Source: JBEIGE01 sp040382055
Lineage (GTDB): Bacteria > Pseudomonadota > Gammaproteobacteria > Burkholderiales > Burkholderiaceae_C
Length of the DNA: 41,466 nt
Assembly: GCA_040382055.1 (NCBI GenBank)
Contig: JBEIGE010000026.1
Location: 1 to 41,466, forward strand
Direction of reading: 5' to 3'
In this document: in pieces, positions 5,034 to 12,252 of the stretch
Numbering within the stretch: position 1 is the first letter of the stretch
Layout of the letters: the number at the start of each line of letters is the position of its first letter
Notes under the pieces: generated by a model
What the model saw: the letters and a program-made list of their open reading frames with translations, nothing else
Databases searched by the model: none
What the model was told of the DNA's origin: nothing
Program-made: the position numbers and the translations under genes

Positions 5034-7472
5034 CTACAAGTCCAAAACTCCGATTAGCTCAGCAACAATAGAAACTGATCCCGCAGACTCAGGGCCAAAC
5101 ACGAGTGGCTTGAACCTGGAATCTGTACTGTCTGGAGATAACTCCAATCGCGAATGACGCCACTCGCCATCCTCTGTCTGTTGCTTCTCGCTGGAATAAA
5201 CTTTAACGGTGAAAGAGCCTCCAGATTCAGGGTCAGATATGAGGCGATGTTGTGCAACGACAACCTTTCCCGTACGGGTACCTTGGGGGTTGGCCCGAAA
5301 CAAGCACCAACTTCCATTTGGAATCCGGCGATTCATGGATTCACCCACAATTTGCGCAACAAACATCCCCAGTTGAGGGCGATAGACATCAGGCAATTCG
5401 ACCCATTGAATCGTATCCGCTTCAAACGCTTGAACATCGCTAAACATCCCAGCTGCAAACTTTAATTCAATTAGTGGGACGGCGTTAACAAACGGGCGGA
5501 CATCGCCACGCTTGACCAACTGGAATGGAACTACATTGCTAGGAATATGCGCACTTTCTTCCAACGGCAACTCACTATCCACTTTCGCTACTGACGCGGT
5601 CACTGACGACTCAAGGATGCGCGAACGAAAGTAAGCGGCCGTCTCTTTGTCAGTGCAATATATGTAACAACCTTTCATCCCACGGGTCATCAAGGTCCTG
5701 TAGGTATTCTTGATCAGCAGGTTCAGTTGATGCTTTCCAGTAACTGGCTGCTCTTTCAAAAGCCGTTTCCACCCAAAGATGGACTTATCTGACGACGCTC
5801 GGTTTTCTGGCTGACAAATGACCTCCCCATTTCGGACGACAAAATCATCACCCACAATGACTCCTACATAGTCAACCTCCAGGCCTTGACAGGTGTGAAT
5901 ACAACCGATCTCTTCAACAGACTCAGGGGCAACGATCCAAAGGCTCCCGTCCTGGGCAAGGTTCCAGCGTTTCCGAAAATTGAACTCGGGTAGGACAACG
6001 TCAAACACATCTGGCGCTTTCTTGCTTGGCCACTTCCAACAATAGCCTGCAACAAGACGAGCTTTGTTGTTGACCTTGTTCCTTTCTACGATTCGGCTAT
6101 GCAATTCATTGGGCGAATCAAAAACCTGGAAGTCAAATGCTCCCGTTTCTAAAAGTGGATTTGCCGTCTCTCTCACCCCTAGCGTGTGATCAAGCCATGC
6201 CAAATAGCCATCCGAACCGTTGCACCGAAACTGCGATGCCAATTCGAAGGAAGCAACGTTGGCTCCTGCTACACCCGCCCATCGCTTAATTGCGTCTTTT
6301 GCACCGATATCTTTCAAGGTCACCCGCTGATCTTCATCGACAAAAAAGACTACGCATTTGGCCGCATCAATGATCTCTTTGATCTGGTTTTCACCCAAAT
6401 TCCCGTACAAACCTGATTTTTCATTGAGTCGATGAGCTTCATCGACGATCAAAGTATCAAACGTGTTTGCAGTGGCTCCCACGAATCCGCCGGAACCAGA
6501 GAACAAATTTGATATCCGCGACTTCTTGAAGTGGCCACTAAGTTTGCTTTCATATACTGCTCGAGGGGCGGCATTCTTTGAAACATATCGACAGTTTTGT
6601 CCCGCCCGAATCAAGTCCGCGAGCAAGTTGATGGCCACCACGGACTTACCAGTACCAGGCCCTCCTTCTACGATCAACACATGTTTTGCGTTCACTGTTG
6701 CCTTTTGTGCCATGGACATGACGTTCTCATAAACAACTTTTTGATCATCAATCAGAATGAATTCGGGCTGGCCCATTAACATTCCAACGAGGCTGTCAGC
6801 CAGCATCTTGGAGGGGCGGATGCGCCCGTTTTCTATTCGGTAGAGAAGATCAATGCTGTCGCCAAACTTGACATGCCTCTTGATAAAGTCGCGAAGCTTG
6901 GCTCTCTCGGCGTCGCCTTTTAGAAATACTGGTGCTCGCTCAATCCAAGGCGCATAGAAGTCATGACCAATCACGTCGTCATGCTTGTAATTGTGCAAAT
7001 AGGCGCACGGCCGCAACTCAATCCCTACGTCGTGAACTGCCTCATTGAAATCCTCAAGTAGGGCGGCGTATGACCAAGCCTGATAAGAGGGGTGACTGAC
7101 TTCTCTCTGAGCACCGCCGACAAAAGTTGAAACAATCCCATCTTTCTCAGTCCGCTGCGATTGCTCCCATTGCTTCAACTCAACAACAATGACTTTAGGA
7201 AATTGGTCTTCACCTAGCCCAGTTAGGATAAAGTCCACCCGCTTCCCAGTTTGAGGGATGTTGTACTCAATTGCGACCCCTGCCTCCGCAGGAATATCAA
7301 CATCCGTCAACACCTTGGCCATGGACTCCAATGAGTTACGCCATGACCGCACTTCAGCGATACCGACGCTGCGCCCAAGTTTGCGCACAAAGGCATCCCT
7401 CACTAACTCCTCAATATCGGTCGTATGAACCTGATCGAGAAATCTGGATTTTGTTGCTTGGTAAACAATCAT
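5034..7472 (-). CDS. Nuclease-DUF2075 helicase-S24 peptidase fusion protein
   Basis: An 812-residue multidomain protein. Residues ~60-105 look like a PD-(D/E)xK nuclease core (D80 in KRVDF, E98 and K100 in VVELKQW). Residues ~260-620 are a DUF2075/Schlafen group 3-like superfamily 1 helicase: Walker A GGPGTGKS at 270-277, Walker B LIVDEAH at 341-347, VDEDQR at 379-383, and late motifs HTCQGLEVD and YRTLMTRG. Residues ~660-812 resemble the LexA/UmuD S24 peptidase: catalytic Ser in GESMNRRIPNG (S712) and the partner Lys in FTVKVYS (K757). It is intact, AT-richer than its flanks, and 52 bases after a MazG-like gene on the same strand. A defence role is inferred from architecture and island context. 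Confidence 0.85.
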   Translation of the reverse strand: MIVYQATKSRFLDQVHTTDIEELVRDAFVRKLGRSVGIAEVRSWRNSLESMAKVLTDVDIPAEAGVAIEYNIPQTGKRVDFILTGLGEDQFPKVIVVELKQWEQSQRTEKDGIVSTFVGGAQREVSHPSYQAWSYAALLEDFNEAVHDVGIELRPCAYLHNYKHDDVIGHDFYAPWIERAPVFLKGDAERAKLRDFIKRHVKFGDSIDLLYRIENGRIRPSKMLADSLVGMLMGQPEFILIDDQKVVYENVMSMAQKATVNAKHVLIVEGGPGTGKSVVAINLLADLIRAGQNCRYVSKNAAPRAVYESKLSGHFKKSRISNLFSGSGGFVGATANTFDTLIVDEAHRLNEKSGLYGNLGENQIKEIIDAAKCVVFFVDEDQRVTLKDIGAKDAIKRWAGVAGANVASFELASQFRCNGSDGYLAWLDHTLGVRETANPLLETGAFDFQVFDSPNELHSRIVERNKVNNKARLVAGYCWKWPSKKAPDVFDVVLPEFNFRKRWNLAQDGSLWIVAPESVEEIGCIHTCQGLEVDYVGVIVGDDFVVRNGEVICQPENRASSDKSIFGWKRLLKEQPVTGKHQLNLLIKNTYRTLMTRGMKGCYIYCTDKETAAYFRSRILESSVTASVAKVDSELPLEESAHIPSNVVPFQLVKRGDVRPFVNAVPLIELKFAAGMFSDVQAFEADTIQWVELPDVYRPQLGMFVAQIVGESMNRRIPNGSWCLFRANPQGTRTGKVVVAQHRLISDPESGGSFTVKVYSSEKQQTEDGEWRHSRLELSPDSTDSRFKPLVFGPESAGSVSIVAELIGVLDL

Positions 7473-7524
7473 GAAGCGAGCACGAAACGCGTTTGGTGTT
7501 GACCCAGTCTCATCGCGGCCCTAT

Positions 7525-7875
7525 TCATTTGTATGAATATTTTCTACTCGAACCACGCGAGCTTTCGACAGGGTACCGCTGTTCGTTCAACAGTATTTTT
7601 TCTCTCGACGCCTGCACCAGATCGATATTCAGCTTGTCGCATAGCTGCAAGAGGTACAAAAACACATCAGCAGCTTCTGCAGCGATCTCAGCGCTCTTTG
7701 TCGCTGACGGTTGCCGACTTTGCTCCTCGGTCATCCATTGAAAATGCTCTAGCAACTCCGCCGCTTCGACGGTTAACGCAGAAGCCAGATTCTTAGGAGA
7801 GTGAAACTGCTCCCAGTCTCGCGCGTTCGCAAAGGCGCGAAGTGCGTTTGTTAATGATTGAATATCTGTTCCCAT
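7525..7875 (-). CDS. MazG-like nucleotide pyrophosphohydrolase
   Basis: A 116-residue all-alpha NTP pyrophosphohydrolase of the MazG/dCTPase (RS21-C6-like) group, which hydrolyses (d)NTPs to monophosphates and pyrophosphate. The metal-binding ExxE ... ExxD signature is complete: E37/E40 in TVEAAELLEHFQW and E67/D70 in IAAEAADVFLYLL. The C-terminus (KILLNEQRYPVE) is typical. The start overlaps the end of an upstream frame by 25 bases. The helicase fusion gene follows after 52 bases, so the two likely form an operon. Cleaning oxidised or modified nucleotides and depleting nucleotides in defence are both possible. Confidence 0.85.
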   Translation of the reverse strand: MGTDIQSLTNALRAFANARDWEQFHSPKNLASALTVEAAELLEHFQWMTEEQSRQPSATKSAEIAAEAADVFLYLLQLCDKLNIDLVQASREKILLNEQRYPVESSRGSSRKYSYK

Positions 7876-8342
7876 GAATTGCGATGTCCTTTGCCAAATT
7901 CAAAAAAGGCCTGTTCTGATTCAGGAAAATACCTGCCTTCAAACCTTGTGATCAGGTATGCGGGCCTCTCACCAATAATGCAGCGAGTGATCTTTCGCGC
8001 TAACTCGATGCCGCAGCCAAGCTTTTCTCCCAGGGTGCGGATCTGGTCGGGCGTTTGCACGGCGCGGTCCAGCTCTCCGCTCTGGTATTCAAAGTCGTCG
8101 TCCAACTGCCCGGCGGTCTTGCGGCGGGTGGCTTTGTCTTGCGTTTCCTGCCAAAAGCCTTTGTCCACCTTGGCGCCCTGCTCGCTCAACTCGGTTTTGA
8201 TGCGGTAGACGTCGTAGGTCACATTCACGCCAGCGGCCACGGCATGGGCACGGATCTTGGCCACTGCCAAATTGCAAACGTGCCAGCCAGCAGCCTGTAG
8301 CGGCGTGTCTATCGTGACTCTGGCTTTTTGCTCTGGCGTCAT
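7851..8342 (-). pseudogene. Type I restriction HsdR remnant fused to an unknown C-terminus
   Basis: A 163-codon frame made of three pieces. Residues 1-26 (QKARVTIDTPLQAAGWHVCN) are a typical HsdR N-terminus with a good ribosome binding site (GGAGG). Residues ~27-104 jump to an internal HsdR helicase segment: GVNVTYDVYRI, then KGFWQETQDKATR, QSGELDRAV and PDQIRTL. From ~105 an unrelated, AT-richer segment (GIELARKITRCIIGERPAYL ... NSWEQIFNH) runs into the mazG start. The nuclease and most helicase motifs are missing, so restriction is impossible. The tail may be the end of a lost first gene of the mazG-helicase module. Confidence 0.7.
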
Positions 8343-8414
8343 GCCACCTCCTTTTGCTGCATTCTAGTTGAGGCCCTAAAGTGGCATGAAGACCTTACGC
8401 TATATAGGCTACTA

Positions 8415-8431
8415 GCTCTTTATTTAATAGC
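8415..8431. repeat. Short AT-rich dispersed element, copy B
   Basis: GCTCTTTATTTAATAGC overlaps the stop codon of the histidine kinase gene. Its reverse complement matches 14 of 17 bases at 3298-3314, and 13 of 17 bases match directly at 40384-40400. Confidence 0.45.
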
Positions 8432-9832
8432 AAGCTGATTTTGGATGGGTAACTCCACAAGCACTTCCAGGCCAGGCTGGGCGTTGCGCACGGATAAGCT
8501 GCCACCGTGGGCCTGGGCGACGCGTTTGCAAAGGTAGAGGCCCAGGCCGACGCCACCGCTTGTGCGGGTACGGGCGCTGTCTGGGCGGTAAAACGGCTCG
8601 GCCAGATGCGGCAGCGCATCTTCTGCCACGCCGGAGCCAAAGTCCCTGACCGTGATGCGTACAACCGGCTCGCCTGCCGGGTTGTGAGCGTGCTCGATTG
8701 TCAGACAGGGCGCTTGGCTGGCGTTGCTGCTGTGCCGCAAGGCGTTGTCCAGCAGGTTGCGCAGCAACAGGCGCAAGCGGGTGCGGTCTAGCCAAGGCAG
8801 GGGCAAACGGTCCAGATCAGCGGCCAGCTGTTGGGTGATGGGGGGCATGCTGGTGGACAGGCTTTTGACCACCTCGGCCACCAGTTCGCGCAGGTTGGTG
8901 GGTTCCCGGCTCAGGGCGGCATGGCCGTTGGCCAGGCGTTCACTCTCCAGCAGATCGGTCACCAGATCCCGCATCAAGGCCAGGTCTTGCAGCAGGGCAT
9001 CGCGGCTGGCTTGCACCTCTGGGGTTTCTGGCAGCAGCTCGGTGTTGAGCCGGGCGCGTGTGAGGGGGCTGCGCAATTCATGGCTGATGGCCAGCAACAG
9101 CGCACGTTTGGCCTCCAGCATTTGATAGATATCTGCGCCCATGGTGTTGATGGCCTGGGCCAGCTCGCCAAGTTCGTCGGGCCGCTTGGGATGCCTCACC
9201 GCAATGGTCTGTTCAAAGTTGCCAGCGCCAAAGCGCTGCGCGCCCGCACGAATGCTGTCCAGGGGGCGAAGCAGGTGGCGCACATACAGGTAGGCCAGCA
9301 AGGTGAGCAAAAACAGGGTGCCCAGCGCATACGCAAGCAGGCGGGGACGCCGCTCAAAGTTGTCTTTGTTGATACCAAAGGTCACGGTGTGGCCGTCGGC
9401 GGAGGTTTGCTGCAGCAGGGGCTTCCAGTCCTGGTCTCGCGGGTGACGCTCAGCGCCATCACGCTCGCGCTGCCAATGTCCATGGTCGTGGTCATGGTCT
9501 TCGGGGTGCGACTGCCAGTTGGTTTGCGGACCGGTGATGGTGATGGTGATGGGCAGGCGCTCGGTCAGCGCCATTGCTTTTTCAATATTGGGCACACCGC
9601 CAGGGGTTTGGGTAATTTCGCTGTGCAGGCGGTCCACATAATCGGCCAGCAAGGGGCGGGCTGCTTCGCGCCAGCCGATGGAGAAGGCTTTTTGCGCACC
9701 CGAGATAAAGGTGGCTGCAACGGCCACCGCCAGTAACAAAAACACCAGCACCAGACGAAAGCGCAAAGACCGCCCGAGCGCGAGCAAGAGTTGTTGCAGC
9801 CACAGGGGGGTGAGCTTTTTCAAGGTGTTCAT
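8420..9832 (-). CDS. CpxA/EnvZ-type sensor histidine kinase with His-rich periplasmic loop
   Basis: A 470-residue inner-membrane kinase. The start at 9832 is chosen because ATG overlaps the regulator stop as ATGA; a start at 9859 would intrude on that gene. Seen: TM1 at ~24-46, a periplasmic domain of ~115 residues, TM2 at ~164-184, HAMP (LLRPLDSIRAGAQRFGAGNF), HisKA with phospho-His H251 in AISHELRSPLTRAR, and HATPase with N box (LLRNLLDNALRHS) and G boxes (DFGSGV, GGVGLGLYL). The periplasmic part carries a His/Asp-rich stretch (HPEDHDHDHGHW, ~109-120), which suggests divalent metal binding. It forms a CpxPRA-like unit with the next two genes. Confidence 0.93.
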   Translation of the reverse strand: MNTLKKLTPLWLQQLLLALGRSLRFRLVLVFLLLAVAVAATFISGAQKAFSIGWREAARPLLADYVDRLHSEITQTPGGVPNIEKAMALTERLPITITITGPQTNWQSHPEDHDHDHGHWQRERDGAERHPRDQDWKPLLQQTSADGHTVTFGINKDNFERRPRLLAYALGTLFLLTLLAYLYVRHLLRPLDSIRAGAQRFGAGNFEQTIAVRHPKRPDELGELAQAINTMGADIYQMLEAKRALLLAISHELRSPLTRARLNTELLPETPEVQASRDALLQDLALMRDLVTDLLESERLANGHAALSREPTNLRELVAEVVKSLSTSMPPITQQLAADLDRLPLPWLDRTRLRLLLRNLLDNALRHSSNASQAPCLTIEHAHNPAGEPVVRITVRDFGSGVAEDALPHLAEPFYRPDSARTRTSGGVGLGLYLCKRVAQAHGGSLSVRNAQPGLEVLVELPIQNQLAIK

Positions 9833-10527
9833 GGCGGCAAGCGCGGCAAGGCCAGGCAATAGCCTGCATTGCGCAAGGTTTTGATGCAGTCCAGGGGTTC
9901 GAGCTTTTTGCGCAGGCGGCTGATCACAATGTCTACGGCACGGCTGTACAACTCGGCGTCATGGCCTCTGAGGTGGTTCAGGATGTCATCCCGGCTCAAT
10001 ACTTTGCCCGGCTCTTTGGCCAGCAGGTAAAGCAAGTCAAACTCGGTACTGGTGAGCTCCACTGGCTGACCGGACAGCAATACGCTGCGCTTGCCCGGGT
10101 CTATCTGCAAGCCCTCAAACAGCAACCGGGCAGCGCCTGCGCCCGGGCCAAGGCTGCTTGCAAGGGGTTGCCTGCGCCGCAAGACGGTTTGAATGCGGGC
10201 CACCAGTTCGCGCGGCTCAAAGGGTTTGGGCAGGTAGTCGTCAGCGCCAAGCTCCAGGCCAACCACCCGGTCCATCACATCACCGCGGGCGGTGAGCATG
10301 ATCACGGGAACGTCGCTGGTCTTGCGCAGGGTTCGACAGACTTCAAAGCCGTCCATTTCAGGCAGCATCACATCCAGAATGACGGCATCAAAGACGCTCT
10401 CACTGAGCAGGGCCAGGCCTTTGCTGGGGCGCAGGGCACACACCAGGCTCATGTCAAAACGCGCAAAGTAGGCCCCCAGTGGGGGGCCCAGTTGCGCGTC
10501 GTCATCAATGAGCAGTATGCGGGGCAT
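9829..10527 (-). CDS. OmpR/CpxR-family response regulator
   Basis: A 232-residue two-domain regulator. The receiver has acidic pocket D8-D10, phosphoacceptor D52 (VILDVMLPEMDG), T79 and K101 (PKPF). The C-terminal winged-helix DNA-binding domain (LTSTEFDLLYLLAKEPGKVLSR ... AVDIVISRLRKKLE) is complete. Its stop overlaps the kinase start by 4 bases, so the two are co-translated. Layout behind a Spy/CpxP-like lipoprotein gene suggests a CpxR-like envelope stress regulator. A tandem 9-base repeat lies 14 bases upstream of the start. Confidence 0.94.
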   Translation of the reverse strand: MPRILLIDDDAQLGPPLGAYFARFDMSLVCALRPSKGLALLSESVFDAVILDVMLPEMDGFEVCRTLRKTSDVPVIMLTARGDVMDRVVGLELGADDYLPKPFEPRELVARIQTVLRRRQPLASSLGPGAGAARLLFEGLQIDPGKRSVLLSGQPVELTSTEFDLLYLLAKEPGKVLSRDDILNHLRGHDAELYSRAVDIVISRLRKKLEPLDCIKTLRNAGYCLALPRLPP

Positions 10528-10540
10528 GAGCTATTGTTAC

Positions 10541-10573
10541 ACCCGTTAAACCCGTTAAACCCGTTACACCCGC
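10541..10573 (-). promoter_or_regulatory. Tandem 9-base direct repeats upstream of the response regulator
   Basis: The unit ACCCGTTAA occurs twice, followed by ACCCGTTAC and a partial ACCCGC, in strict 9-base phase (10541-10573). On the minus strand this reads as repeated TTTAACGGG flanked by GTAAC. OmpR-family regulators bind direct repeats near one helical turn apart, so this may be an internal autoregulatory site; a simple microsatellite is the alternative. Confidence 0.4.
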
Positions 10574-10597
10574 ATCCAGGCTTTGGCGGTGCCGCCT

Positions 10598-11068
10598 TTA
10601 GCTGCGACCAAACAAGCCAGAGCGTCGCTCCATCAAGTCGCGCACTTTTTGCTGCTGGGCCGCATTCAGGCTGTTGTAAAAGTCGGCCATGGCAGCAATG
10701 ACTTCCGGGCTCTTGCCTTGAATGGCGGTGGTTTTTTCATTGACCAGGGCTTGTGCACGCTCCATGTCAAACTTGTCGCCGCTGACCAGTTGCTTCATCT
10801 CGGACCGCGGGTCTTTGCCGGTACCCATGAAGACCGTGCGCTGCTCATAAAGCTTGTCACCCAGGTTGCTCAGGCGCTTTTTCTGGTCTTCTGTCAGATC
10901 GAGGCGGCTGGCCACCTTATCGACCATCTTGTCGCGCTTGTGGGCATATTGTTCTGCCGTCATGGACGAGCCGTAGCCATGGTGCCTATCGCCACAGGCG
11001 CTCAGGCCACCGGCCAAAACGGTTGCGCCGAGAACGGTAATCAGTGTGCGTTTGATCCAGGGTTTCAT
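10598..11068 (-). CDS. Spy/CpxP-like (LTxxQ) lipoprotein
   Basis: A 156-residue exported protein. The start at 11068 is chosen for its AGGAAA ribosome binding site; an upstream in-frame start at 11110 would spoil the signal. The signal peptide ends in lipobox LSAC with Cys25, so it should be a lipoprotein, unlike soluble Spy and CpxP. Two LTxxQ-type motifs are visible: LDLTEDQKKRL at ~56-66 and LNAAQQQKVRDL near the end. CpxP and Spy are periplasmic chaperones or metal-related stress sensors; CpxP also restrains CpxA. The short HH-x-YG after the Cys could bind metal. It lies first before the regulator and kinase genes. Confidence 0.85.
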   Translation of the reverse strand: MKPWIKRTLITVLGATVLAGGLSACGDRHHGYGSSMTAEQYAHKRDKMVDKVASRLDLTEDQKKRLSNLGDKLYEQRTVFMGTGKDPRSEMKQLVSGDKFDMERAQALVNEKTTAIQGKSPEVIAAMADFYNSLNAAQQQKVRDLMERRSGLFGRS

Positions 11069-11153
11069 GGTTGATTTCCTTTTCAAAAAGTTGTTGAACA
11101 GGATTGCCATGGTGCCCAGACCTGGGGCTTACATCATCTCAGCGCAGTGTCGA

Positions 11154-11171
11154 TTTGTTTCGGTTTGTTTC
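11154..11171 (-). promoter_or_regulatory. Candidate CpxR-like box upstream of the Spy/CpxP-like gene
   Basis: On the minus strand GAAAC-N5-GAAAC is a direct repeat with a 10-base period, the geometry of the CpxR box GTAAA-N5-GTAAA. It lies ~86-103 bases upstream of the lipoprotein start, where an activator would sit. It also overlaps a small hairpin (GGTTTG-TTT-CAAACC, 11162-11176) just after the aldo/keto reductase stop. Confidence 0.4.
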
Positions 11172-11182
11172 AAACCAACTGT

Positions 11183-12184
11183 TCAGAAGTTTTCGGTATC
11201 GACTTCGGCGTTGGCCAAAGCGGTGTAGCGCGAGCCGCGAACCGTGTTCTGGTTGATCAGGGTGTCCAGGCGGGCCAGCGTCGCAGGGTTGAGCTTGACA
11301 TGCACAGCACCCAGATCGTCCAGCAAGTGCTCAGTGCGGGTGGTTCCGGGGATGGGGATGATGCCACCGTCTTGATGCAGCAGCCAGGCCAGCGCCAGTT
11401 GCGCCGGGCTGCAACCCACTTCTTTGGCTATTTCGCTGTAGTTCCGCAGCAACTGCTGGTTATGGGCATAGTTATCAGACAAGAAGCGTGGCATGGTGCA
11501 ACGGATGTCCTGGGCATCGAGTTGCGCCACATCGATGGGGCCGCAGAGAAAGCCGCGCCCAACGGGACTGAACGCCACAAAGGTGACACCCAGTTCCTTG
11601 CAAGCCTGCAAGACCGCAATTTCGGGGTTGCGCGTCCACAGCGAGTATTCGGTCTGCAAGGCGGCTATGGGATGAACTGCATGGGCCTTTCGCAAGGTGC
11701 TGGCCGAGACTTCGCTCAATCCAATGCTGCGGATGTACCCTTTTTGAACCAGATCACTGAGCGCCCCCACGCTGTCTTCAATGGGTACTTTTTTGTCCCA
11801 GCGGTGCAGGTAATACAGGTCGATCACGTCAGTTTGCAGACGGCGCAGGCTCATCTCGCAGGTTTTTCTGAGGGTCTCGGGACGGCCGTCAATCACGCGG
11901 ACCAGCTTGCCGTCACCGGCCAAATCGACCCCCTGCATGCCACATTTGCTGGCCAGCGTGAATTTATTCCGGTGGGGTTTCATCACCTGCCCGACCAGCG
12001 TTTCGTTGGCGCCAAAGCCGTACAGTGCTGCCGTGTCAAACAGGGTCACGCCGGCATCCAGCGCGGTGAGCAACAGGCGTTCGCCTTGTTCTTTGCTCAC
12101 GGGTTTGCCGTAACCATGGCTGAGGTTCATGCAGCCCAGGCCGATGGCAGAGACTTGAAAAGGACCGAGTTGTCTGGTTTGCAT
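11183..12184 (-). CDS. Aldo/keto reductase
   Basis: A 333-residue NADPH-dependent aldo/keto reductase (TIM barrel). The ATG at 12184 is preferred over a TTG two codons earlier. Seen: GPFQVSAIGLGCMNLSHGYG at the N-terminus, catalytic D and Y in LFDTAALYG, K in TLASKCG, H in YYLHRWD, and the cofactor segment IPIPGTTRTEHLLDDL. It most resembles the YghZ/pyridoxal reductase-like AKR group. It lies 68 bases after ligC on the same strand and may be at the end of the lig operon, but a role in aromatic degradation is not shown. Substrate unknown. Confidence 0.9.
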   Translation of the reverse strand: MQTRQLGPFQVSAIGLGCMNLSHGYGKPVSKEQGERLLLTALDAGVTLFDTAALYGFGANETLVGQVMKPHRNKFTLASKCGMQGVDLAGDGKLVRVIDGRPETLRKTCEMSLRRLQTDVIDLYYLHRWDKKVPIEDSVGALSDLVQKGYIRSIGLSEVSASTLRKAHAVHPIAALQTEYSLWTRNPEIAVLQACKELGVTFVAFSPVGRGFLCGPIDVAQLDAQDIRCTMPRFLSDNYAHNQQLLRNYSEIAKEVGCSPAQLALAWLLHQDGGIIPIPGTTRTEHLLDDLGAVHVKLNPATLARLDTLINQNTVRGSRYTALANAEVDTENF

Positions 12185-12252
12185 GGTCAAAGAATGTCGT
12201 TGGTGGGTTGGTCGAGCGGTGGTTGAGTGGCTTGTCGTGTTGGGCTATTGGC

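Noticed and set aside
8831..9736. A 301-codon plus-strand frame opposite the histidine kinase
   Set aside because: The minus strand carries complete HAMP, HisKA and HATPase motifs; the plus frame has no domain and no proper start context.
10541..10573. Tandem 9-base repeats as a replication iteron array
   Set aside because: Only about three and a half units, in a chromosomal two-component locus with no replication gene nearby.
11147..12226. A 359-codon plus-strand frame opposite the aldo/keto reductase
   Set aside because: Antisense to a gene with all AKR catalytic residues; low-complexity composition typical of a shadow frame.
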